From Gemmataceae bacterium (GTDB taxonomy: Bacteria > Planctomycetota > Planctomycetia > Gemmatales > Gemmataceae), in contig JAFMJU010000293.1 of the NCBI GenBank assembly GCA_017853285.1, positions 1-5,295 on the forward strand: a stretch of 5,295 nucleotides of DNA, written 5' to 3'. Positions 1 to 4,592 of this stretch are shown here, one piece after another. The translations under genes were made by a program, and so were the position numbers. Below the pieces are notes generated by a model, which had not been told where the DNA came from, ran no database searches, and worked only from the letters and a program-made list of their open reading frames with translations. Each line of letters starts with the position of its first letter. Within the stretch, counting starts at the first letter, position 1.

Positions 1-1
1 G

Positions 2-811
2 GGCAGGGAAGCGCTGGAGGGGGCAGCCGGCAAAGGGGTGCGTGCGACCGCGGTGGGACTTGGCGTGCCCGGGGTGGTGGACGCGAAAAACGGTGTGGTG
101 GTGGCATCTGCCAATTTGGAGGGGTTGCGTGGCGTTCCCTTGGCCGGGATTTTGGGGGATTCCCTGGGATTGGGTGCCAAGCTGGCCAATGACGCCAACG
201 CGGCGGCGCTAGGGGAGGCCAAGTATGGTGGCCACGGAAAGCTGGATAGCCTGGTGCTGTTCACCCTGGGGACTGGAATTGGCGGGGGAATCATTTTGGA
301 TGGGAAGATCGTGACCGGGCACAACGGTTACGCGGGCGAGTTGGGACATATGCGGATTGAGATGAGCAACCCACGGCCGTGCGGTTGCAAGCGGTGGGGT
401 TGCCTGGAAGCCTACGCGGGCAACCTCAGCATCGTGAAGCGAACCCACGAGGCTTTGGCCGAGGACTGGAAAAAAACATCCTGCCTGCATGTCCCCGCCC
501 AGGACCCCGAGTTCAACGCGGCCCAGGTTTTTGATGCGGCAAAACTGGGTGACCCGCTGTCCATCCGGTTGGTGAACGAAACCGCCCTGGCGCTGGCTGT
601 TGGCGCGGTGAACATGATCCATGCGCTGAACCCGCAACTGGTGCTGTTCGCGGGCGGCATGACTTGCACGGGGGATTGGTTCCTGGAACTAATCCGGTCG
701 CTGGCCAAGGATTTGCCGATTGAGGGCGTGGAAATACAAGGACGGATCGGCTTCGCCAAGCTGGGGGAGAAGGCGGGGGTGGTGGGGGCGGCGGCGGTGG
801 GGGCGGGGTAG
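2..811 (+). CDS. ROK-family sugar kinase (glucokinase-like), 5' end missing
   Basis: This is the C-terminal roughly 269 residues of a ROK kinase, which phosphorylates a hexose or amino sugar with ATP in the cytoplasm. The frame is open to the window edge and the residues before the GTG at 38 read like normal ROK sequence, so that GTG is probably internal; the N-terminal DxGxT phosphate-binding motif lies outside the window. Visible family marks are LANDANAAALGE, with the presumed catalytic Asp at codon 191-193, the glycine-rich LGTGIGGG near 263-286, and the zinc site GELGH (His at 347-349) followed by CGCKRWGCLEAY (Cys at 380, 386 and 401). The usual CxCGxxGC has Lys in place of the first Gly; the metal ligands are intact. 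The Gly/Ala-rich C-terminus is encoded by G-tracts. Substrate is unresolved: glucose is the default guess, and ROK members also act on N-acetylglucosamine, N-acetylmannosamine, fructose and allose. The gene converges on kdgK. Confidence 0.9.
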   Translation, partial: GREALEGAAGKGVRATAVGLGVPGVVDAKNGVVVASANLEGLRGVPLAGILGDSLGLGAKLANDANAAALGEAKYGGHGKLDSLVLFTLGTGIGGGIILDGKIVTGHNGYAGELGHMRIEMSNPRPCGCKRWGCLEAYAGNLSIVKRTHEALAEDWKKTSCLHVPAQDPEFNAAQVFDAAKLGDPLSIRLVNETALALAVGAVNMIHALNPQLVLFAGGMTCTGDWFLELIRSLAKDLPIEGVEIQGRIGFAKLGEKAGVVGAAAVGAG

Positions 812-818
812 GGACGGG
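775..818 (+). other. G-tract cluster (potential G-quadruplex) over the ROK stop codon
   Basis: Six runs of three or more G lie on the + strand at 775-779, 784-788, 799-803, 805-808, 811-813 and 816-818. The last four are separated by loops of 1, 2 and 2 bases, which fits the canonical four-tract G-quadruplex pattern. The cluster spans the ROK stop codon at 809-811 and most of the 23-base gap before the convergent kdgK stop. No hairpin terminator is visible for either gene. Folding in DNA or RNA and any effect on transcription are inference. Confidence 0.5.
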
Positions 819-834
819 TTGTAATCCGAATCCT

Positions 835-1821
835 TTACCTTGCAATCCGCAACCCGCCTCCCTTCACCGTGGAAGCGATCTCGTCGGCGGTGACCCAGGC
901 GAAGTCGCCTGGGATGGAGTGTTTGATGGCGCTCATGGCGACGCCCCAGTCGAGGCCTTTCTGGTCATCGTTGTCGAGCAGGCCGTGGATGAGGCCGGCG
1001 GCGAAGGAGTCGCCGGCGCCGAGGCGGTCGACAATCTCCACCTTGTAGGAACGGGTGCGCAGGACGCCGGTGGGTGTCCACAGGATGGCGGTCCAGTCGT
1101 TGAGCCAGACGAGGGGATTTTCGCGCAGCGTGATGGCGATCTTTTTCACGCCGAACTTGTCACAGACCTTGGCGGCGGCTTCCTCGTAGGTGCTGCCCTT
1201 GATGCCGAAGACCTTCTCGATGTCTTCCTCGGTGGTGATGAGCAGATCGCAGAATTCCATCAACTTGCCGAGGCAGGCCCCGGCCTCGGCGCCGGTCCAC
1301 AGCTTGGCGCGGTAGTTCAGGTCCATGCTGACCTTCAGGCCGTGCTTCTTGGCGGCCTGGCAGGATTCCAGCGTGGCGGCGGCGGCGTTGGCGGACAGGG
1401 CGGGCAGGATGCCGGTGAGGTGGAACCAACGGACGCCCGCGAAGGCCTTGTCCCAGGCGATCATGCCGGGCTGGATGGCGGCGATGGCGGAGTTCTTGCG
1501 GTCATACAGCACCCCGCTGGCGCGGGGAGCCGAGCCGAATTCGAGGAAATAGAGGCCCACGCGGTCTTCCGGCGTGAACAGCACATGGCTGGTATCGACC
1601 CCGCCCTCGCGGGCGTGGTTGGCGATGAGGCGGCCCAAGGGATTGTCGGTGAGGCGGCTGACCCAGGAGGTTTTGCGCCCCAACCGGGCCAGGCCGACGG
1701 CGGTGTTGAGTTCCGCGCCGCCCACCTTCAGGTCCAGGCTGCGGGCCTGCTCCAGGCGGTGGAACTGGGGAGGGGCCAGACGGACCATGGCCTCGCCAAA
1801 GGTGATGCAATCAAATGCCAT
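835..1821 (-). CDS. kdgK: 2-keto-3-deoxygluconate kinase (PfkB family)
   Basis: A 328-residue cytoplasmic kinase that converts 2-keto-3-deoxygluconate plus ATP to 2-keto-3-deoxy-6-phosphogluconate, feeding the lower Entner-Doudoroff route used for hexuronates and pectin- or alginate-type sugars. It opens with a PfkB N-terminal strand (FDCITFGEAMVRLAP), and the first PfkB signature VGGAELNTAVGLARLG is at residues 33-48. MDLNYRAKLW at 166-175 is typical of KDG kinases, where the Arg contacts the substrate. The anion-hole/catalytic motif DRLGAGDSFAAG is at 265-276, with D271 the presumed base. AIKHSIPGDF at 298-307 is also characteristic. Length is normal. I chose the ATG at 1821 because GGAG lies 8 bases upstream and the family N-terminus begins there; an in-frame ATG at 1854 would add 11 unrelated residues. 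The gene is divergent from the acetyltransferase and convergent with the ROK kinase. Ribokinase or fructokinase is the main alternative, made unlikely by the NYRxKLW and KHxIPGDF motifs. Confidence 0.92.
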   Translation of the reverse strand: MAFDCITFGEAMVRLAPPQFHRLEQARSLDLKVGGAELNTAVGLARLGRKTSWVSRLTDNPLGRLIANHAREGGVDTSHVLFTPEDRVGLYFLEFGSAPRASGVLYDRKNSAIAAIQPGMIAWDKAFAGVRWFHLTGILPALSANAAAATLESCQAAKKHGLKVSMDLNYRAKLWTGAEAGACLGKLMEFCDLLITTEEDIEKVFGIKGSTYEEAAAKVCDKFGVKKIAITLRENPLVWLNDWTAILWTPTGVLRTRSYKVEIVDRLGAGDSFAAGLIHGLLDNDDQKGLDWGVAMSAIKHSIPGDFAWVTADEIASTVKGGGLRIAR

Positions 1822-1829
1822 GGTTGGAT

Positions 1830-1833
1830 CTCC
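1830..1833 (-). promoter_or_regulatory. Ribosome binding site of kdgK
   Basis: GGAG on the minus strand lies 8 bases before the ATG at 1821. It decides the start in favour of 1821 over the upstream in-frame ATG at 1854. Confidence 0.7.
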
Positions 1834-1922
1834 AGAAATATGGGTGGCGGGCACACGCCTTCAGGTGGGTCGTTGGGTTGATTTAGGGAGGCGGGGGTGG
1901 CGGTTCCAGCCTTGGGCGGAAT

Positions 1923-1944
1923 TGCCGACTCGCTGGAATCGGCA
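1923..1944. promoter_or_regulatory. Operator-like inverted repeat in the kdgK/acetyltransferase divergent spacer
   Basis: TGCCGA (1923-1928) and TCGGCA (1939-1944) form a perfect 6-bp inverted repeat with a 10-base spacer, a geometry compatible with a dimeric repressor. It overlaps a weak promoter-like pair on the + strand, TTGCCG (1922-1927) and CATAAC (1943-1948), 15 bases apart. It sits about 49 bases before the acetyltransferase start and 100 bases before kdgK. The repeat is seen directly; operator function and its target gene are inference, and a 6-bp repeat can occur by chance. Confidence 0.3.
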
Positions 1945-1978
1945 TAACCGCTACAAAATACCAGACGGGACTTTGTGA

Positions 1979-1986
1979 AAGGTGGG
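1979..1986 (+). promoter_or_regulatory. Ribosome binding site of the acetyltransferase
   Basis: The purine-rich AAGGTGGG lies 6 bases before the ATG at 1993 and resembles a Shine-Dalgarno sequence. It favours that ATG over the in-frame GTG at 1975, which has only a poor upstream GGGAC. Confidence 0.5.
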
Positions 1987-1992
1987 TGTCTG

Positions 1993-2502
1993 ATGGCCGG
2001 CGGCAAAAAAACCAACCTGGGAATGAAACTGGGAAAAACCAAGCCCGGAGAATTTGACGCCCTGGTGGCCCTGGCTGCGGGCACCGGGATGTTCAAAAAG
2101 CTGGAAATCGAGGTCCTGGGTGAATTGCTGCGGGATTGGCATGCGAGCCTAGTTACCGAAGGACACCTCTGCCGCACCCTGCGGGAGGCGGATGGAACCC
2201 CGGTGGGTTTCGTTTACCACGCGCCGGCCGTGATGACCAAAGGCACCTGGCACCTGTACTGGCTGGTGGTGGACAAGAACGCCCAAGGGCGAGGGCTGGG
2301 GCGACGAATGGTGCGCCACGCCGAGGCGGATGCCCGCAAGCTGGGCGCCCATCATCTGTTGGCTGAAACTTCGGGAACAGCACGGTACGCCCCCACGCGC
2401 GCCTTTTACGACAAGGTCGGCTATTCGGTGGAAGCGCGGGTGCGGGACTTTTACGCCCCGGGTGATGACCAGGTGATTTACCGCAAAGACCTGCGGCGCT
2501 GA
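1993..2502 (+). CDS. GNAT-family N-acetyltransferase
   Basis: A 169-residue single-domain GNAT protein expected to transfer an acyl group from acetyl-CoA to an amine; the substrate is unknown. The acetyl-CoA pyrophosphate loop (motif A) is QGRGLGRR at residues 98-105, matching Q/RxxGxG/A, after the core strand WHLYWLVVDK at 86-95. Motif B, TRAFYDKVGY at 135-144, has Y139 at the usual general-acid position. AETSGTARYAPTRAFY and DFYAPGDDQVIY near the C-terminus, and TGMFKKLEIEVLGELL at 31-46, recall a conserved subgroup of stand-alone bacterial GNATs whose role is, to my knowledge, undefined. The ATG at 1993 is preferred for its better ribosome binding site; a GTG at 1975 would add six residues. 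No signal peptide or membrane segment is present, so it should be cytoplasmic. It is divergent from kdgK and followed by a long gene-free stretch, so it is probably monocistronic. I see no clear terminator after it. Confidence 0.85.
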   Translation: MAGGKKTNLGMKLGKTKPGEFDALVALAAGTGMFKKLEIEVLGELLRDWHASLVTEGHLCRTLREADGTPVGFVYHAPAVMTKGTWHLYWLVVDKNAQGRGLGRRMVRHAEADARKLGAHHLLAETSGTARYAPTRAFYDKVGYSVEARVRDFYAPGDDQVIYRKDLRR

Positions 2503-2944
2503 CTTTCCTGAAAAACAGAAACCACGATAGCGCCCCGAGGCGGGATGCCGCTCCCAATCCGCATGGCCCTCCACACAGGAAGGCATGGCGCGGGCGGCAG
2601 GAGCGGGCTTATCGGGATAAATTGGGCTGACCTAATAAAGGGAGCGGCCGGGAAAAGGCAGTCAATCCGCAGAATCCTCCTAATTGGCGATCATTTTCTC
2701 ACTTCGCCGCCAGAAGTTGCCGAATAACACGGTTAGCCAGGGCATTCCCGGCGCGGCTTCTCCGCCCGAACCCGCCAAGTGGGTCGGATTGAGTCGCCGC
2801 CAGGACAGTCCGGGCAACCAGCCAACACGGTTTGGTGGACGGCAGGAACGGAAGGATCCGTGAAAGCCGAAAACCCGAACCGTGCCCCGAGAGGGGAGGC
2901 CGGCATCGTTCTTCCAAGGGCGTTGTCGGATGGCTGGAAAAACG

Positions 2945-2979
2945 CTTTTGGGTCAGCTCCGCACAAGCGGACCCAGAAG
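2945..2979 (+). other. Long imperfect hairpin in the leader of the regulator gene
   Basis: CTTTTGGG (2945-2952) pairs with CCCAGAAG (2972-2979) with one G-U pair. After a 5-base bulge (2953-2957), TCCGC (2958-2962) pairs with GCGGA (2967-2971) around an ACAA loop, giving 13 pairs in total. It lies about 55 bases before the start codon and has no U-run after it, so it is not a terminator. A further 7-bp hairpin, GGCAGGC (2991-2997) with GCCTGCC (3001-3007), follows it. Pairing is read directly; function is unknown. Confidence 0.4.
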
Positions 2980-3020
2980 GTGGCCCAGACGGCAGGCCGG
3001 GCCTGCCTGGAACCCCCTAC

Positions 3021-3024
3021 GGAG
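3021..3024 (+). promoter_or_regulatory. Ribosome binding site of the HTH-receiver gene
   Basis: GGAG lies 10 bases before the ATG at 3035. It supports that start over an upstream in-frame ATG at 2882, which would add 51 Arg/Pro-rich residues not resembling the family. Confidence 0.6.
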
Positions 3025-3034
3025 TCCTCGTTTC

Positions 3035-3613
3035 ATGAAGAAACCAGTCTTCACCACCGGACAGGTGGCCAAGATTTGCAAGGTGGCTCCCCGCACTGTG
3101 AGCAAGTGGTTCGATTCCGGCAAGCTTCGCGGCTACCGGATTCCGGGGAGTCAAGACCGCCGCATTCCCAGGGAGCACCTGATCCGCTTCCTGAAAGAGT
3201 ACGGCATGCCTTTGGGAGAGCTCGAGGAAGAGAGCTGGCACAAGGTGCTGGTGATCGGAGCCGAGAAGCTGATGCTGGACCGCGTCCAGGAGCTGCTGCC
3301 TCCCGATGAGGAGTTCCGCTACGAGGTCGCCTCGAGCGGCTTCGAGGCCGGCATCCTCGCCGAGTCCTTCCATCCGGACACCATCATCATCGACCTGGCG
3401 CTGGGTCGCAGCGAAGGCCTGCAGATCTCCCGCAACCTGCGGAAGAATCCGGCCTACGAGCAGACCCTGATCATCGCGCTGGCCAGCGAGGATGAGCCCG
3501 ATCCGGAAGGCCTTGGCCAGTACGGGTTCAACGAAGTGTTCAAGAAACCCTTCGACACAGCCCTGCTCGCCGAGCGCGTCCGCACCCATGTGGAAGAGAA
3601 GCGCGACATGTGA
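3035..3613 (+). CDS. HTH plus receiver-like domain regulator
   Basis: A 192-residue cytoplasmic protein, probably DNA-binding. Residues 5-55 form an excisionase/MerR-like winged helix: FTTGQVAKICKVAPRTVSKWFDSGKLRGY, then the wing PGSQDRRIP and a helix REHLIRFLKEYG. Residues 68-187 look like a receiver domain: strand HKVLVIG, then PDTIIIDLALGRSEG with the phospho-acceptor position Asp kept (D120), and the conserved Lys kept in FKKPFD (K171). The acidic pocket is degenerate: the usual D-D pair is G75-A76 (E77 remains), and the usual Thr/Ser after strand 4 is A150. Phosphorylation is therefore doubtful and it may be a pseudo-receiver. The order, HTH first and receiver last, is the reverse of common response regulators; I recall it mainly from Planctomycetota. 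No histidine kinase is adjacent. The gene stands alone, with a long leader before it and a strong terminator after it. Target genes cannot be inferred. Confidence 0.85.
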   Translation: MKKPVFTTGQVAKICKVAPRTVSKWFDSGKLRGYRIPGSQDRRIPREHLIRFLKEYGMPLGELEEESWHKVLVIGAEKLMLDRVQELLPPDEEFRYEVASSGFEAGILAESFHPDTIIIDLALGRSEGLQISRNLRKNPAYEQTLIIALASEDEPDPEGLGQYGFNEVFKKPFDTALLAERVRTHVEEKRDM

Positions 3614-3670
3614 TCCACGGGCGGCCGGAGGCAAACCCAACGGGTGACCTTCCGCACCAAGCCCCTGCAA

Positions 3671-3720
3671 CGACCGGCCCCGGCGAGGATGGATTCCCGC
3701 CGGGGCCGGTCGATTTATTT
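3671..3720 (+). terminator. Rho-independent terminator of the HTH-receiver gene
   Basis: A perfect 15-bp GC-rich stem pairs 3671-3685 with 3698-3712 around a 12-base loop, followed by the T-rich ATTTATTT. It begins 58 bases after the regulator stop codon. The reverse direction lacks a T-run, so it should act on the + strand only, insulating the SGNH gene from upstream transcription. Confidence 0.85.
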
Positions 3721-3730
3721 GGTCGGAAAT

Positions 3731-3761
3731 TTGAAAAAGGGCCGGGGCCTTGGCGTATACG
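3731..3761 (+). promoter_or_regulatory. Candidate sigma-70-type promoter of the SGNH gene
   Basis: TTGAAA (3731-3736, five of six to TTGACA) and TATACG (3756-3761, four of six to TATAAT) are 19 bases apart, longer than the ideal 17. The pair lies just after the upstream terminator and about 70 bases before the chosen start, where a promoter is expected. It is a pattern match only. Confidence 0.35.
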
Positions 3762-3762
3762 G

Positions 3763-3810
3763 GGTGGGGCGGGGAGATCCTGACCGGGATCGGCCTGGTT
3801 CCCCCCCACT
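3763..3810 (+). other. Long stem-loop in the SGNH gene leader
   Basis: The G-rich arm 3763-3775 pairs with the C-rich arm 3799-3810: 12 pairs, two of them G-U, with a single bulged C at 3770. Inside its loop GATCC (3776-3780) pairs with GGATC (3787-3791). The stem ends 7 bases before the Shine-Dalgarno sequence at 3818. There is no U-run, so it is not a standard terminator. The G arm holds three GGGG tracts and could compete as a G-quadruplex. A role in translation or mRNA stability is inference. Confidence 0.45.
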
Positions 3811-3817
3811 ACAAGCC

Positions 3818-3823
3818 AAGGAG
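3818..3823 (+). promoter_or_regulatory. Ribosome binding site of the SGNH gene
   Basis: AAGGAG lies 7 bases before an in-frame TTG at 3831. It fixes an uncommon start codon, since no ATG or GTG suits the family N-terminus. Confidence 0.75.
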
Positions 3824-3830
3824 ACTCGCG

Positions 3831-4496
3831 TTGAATACCAGCACCCGAAATCCGCACCTGGTCCTGCTGGGTGATTCCATTTTTGACAACGGGCCGTATG
3901 TGCCCACCGCCCATGACACCACCTCAAGCCACCTGGGTAGGACCCTGCCCAAGGGATGGCAGGTCAGCCTGTTGGCGGTGGATGGCCACCTGACGCGGGA
4001 TGTGGAGCGGCAATTGGCTGGATTGCCAGCGGATGCCACCCACCTGCTGGTGAGCGCCGGGGGGAACGACGCACTACAGGTGGCGGCCCGTTGGGGCCTG
4101 CTGGAGAGCCAACGATTTGGCGCGGTGGCCCGGCAATTGGCTGGTTACCAGAAGCAATTTCGGCGGGAATATCGTGAAATGCTGGGGAAGGTGCTGGAGC
4201 ACCGGTTGCCCACCGCGGTGTGCACGGTGTACACGGCCGTGCCGGGTTTGCCCGAGGAGCAGGTGGCGGCCCTGAGTTATTACAACGATGTGATCGTGGA
4301 GGAGGCGGCCCGCCGGCGGGTGGCCGTGGTGGACCTGCGCCTGGTCTGCGAGGCCGAGGAGGATTATTCACCCCGGTCACCGATCGAACCTTCGGTGGTG
4401 GGTGGCAAAAAGATCGCCTTGGCGCTGGCGGCGTTGGTGAAGTCCTGGCCTGAGGAGGGGCTTGGGGGGAGCCTGGTGGTGGGAATCGGATCGTGA
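3831..4496 (+). CDS. SGNH/GDSL-hydrolase-fold protein with altered catalytic block V
   Basis: A 221-residue protein with the SGNH/GDSL fold, a superfamily of esterases, lipases and carbohydrate deacetylases. Block I is HLVLLGDSIFDNG (residues 9-21) with the nucleophile S16; block II is probably VDGHLTRDV with G52; block III is SAGGND with N79. Block V, normally DxxHP, reads SPIEPS (183-188) before GGKKIALAL, so Ser and Glu stand where Asp and His are expected. I recall related bacterial proteins carrying a similar PIEPS block, so this may be a family trait rather than decay; catalysis is uncertain. The TTG start at 3831 is chosen for its strong AAGGAG and because the first SGNH strand begins eight residues later; a TTG at 3750 would add 27 unrelated residues. 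I see no signal peptide, so a cytoplasmic location is likely. The gene sits between two strong terminators and appears to be a single transcription unit. Confidence 0.8.
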   Translation: MNTSTRNPHLVLLGDSIFDNGPYVPTAHDTTSSHLGRTLPKGWQVSLLAVDGHLTRDVERQLAGLPADATHLLVSAGGNDALQVAARWGLLESQRFGAVARQLAGYQKQFRREYREMLGKVLEHRLPTAVCTVYTAVPGLPEEQVAALSYYNDVIVEEAARRRVAVVDLRLVCEAEEDYSPRSPIEPSVVGGKKIALALAALVKSWPEEGLGGSLVVGIGS

Positions 4497-4528
4497 TTCA
4501 TAACCACGGAATGAGATTCAATACAAGG

Positions 4529-4563
4529 AAACAGGGCCCAACCTATGCCGTTGGGCCCTGTTT
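4529..4563. terminator. Probable bidirectional terminator between the SGNH gene and gnd
   Basis: A perfect 14-bp stem pairs AAACAGGGCCCAAC (4529-4542) with 4550-4563 around a 7-base loop. The arms end in A-run and T-run, giving a U-tail in both directions: TTTGCATT on the + strand, and TTTCCTTGTATT on the minus strand. It starts 33 bases after the SGNH stop and 30 bases beyond the gnd stop, so it can serve both convergent genes. Confidence 0.85.
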
Positions 4564-4592
4564 GCATTGAGGCAGATCCCTTCAGGAATGGG

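Larger units (their letters stand above)
2503..3034. other. 532-base gene-free region, probably promoter and structured leader of the regulator gene
   Basis: No open frame here has a family-like sequence plus a good ribosome binding site. The first half has AT-richer pockets at about 2606-2640 and 2680-2735, the likeliest places for a promoter, though I cannot pick convincing -35/-10 boxes. TCGCCGCCAG is repeated exactly at 2704-2713 and 2794-2803. From about 2700 onward there is a run of short hairpins on the + strand: 2701-2717 (5 bp), 2821-2836, 2848-2861 (5 bp), 2885-2896 (CCCC-GAGA-GGGG, a GNRA tetraloop), 2945-2979 and 2991-3007. GC-rich DNA makes short hairpins readily, so a functional RNA is only a possibility. 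Confidence 0.4.

Noticed and set aside
513..845. Pro-rich open frame on the minus strand opposite the ROK gene
   Set aside because: The poly-Pro run is the complement of the G-tracts at the ROK 3' end; the sense strand carries intact ROK motifs.
919..1881. A 320-codon open frame on the + strand opposite kdgK
   Set aside because: Its translation is a low-complexity Gly/Ala/Val/Asp mix with no family motif, while the minus strand encodes a clear KDG kinase. It is a GC-rich antisense shadow.
2561..2589. Direct repeat GCATGGC at 2561-2567 and 2583-2589
   Set aside because: Two copies of a 7-base word in GC-rich DNA are expected by chance, and there is no array or insertion context.
2545..2727. 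60-codon + frame in the gene-free region
   Set aside because: The purine stretch before its ATG is too close for a normal ribosome binding site and the peptide resembles no family I know. A real small protein cannot be excluded, but nothing supports it.
2699..2966. Two overlapping short minus-strand frames in the gene-free region
   Set aside because: They have no ribosome binding site and no recognisable motif, and they overlap each other in different frames, as chance frames in GC-rich DNA do.
2600..2990. Fragments resembling RNase P or SRP RNA (AGTCCGGGC at 2807-2815, GGCTTATCGG at 2606-2615, GGGTCAG at 2950-2956)
   Set aside because: They are isolated short matches in the wrong order and spacing, and the other universally conserved core elements of those RNAs are missing.
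2882..3034. N-terminal extension of the HTH-receiver protein from an upstream ATG
   Set aside because: The extra 51 residues are Arg/Pro-rich and unlike the family. The ATG at 3035 has GGAG 10 bases upstream and starts the HTH directly.
2779..3309. 176-codon + frame overlapping the leader and the start of the regulator gene
   Set aside because: It is out of frame with the clear HTH-receiver coding sequence and has compositionally biased, motif-free translation.
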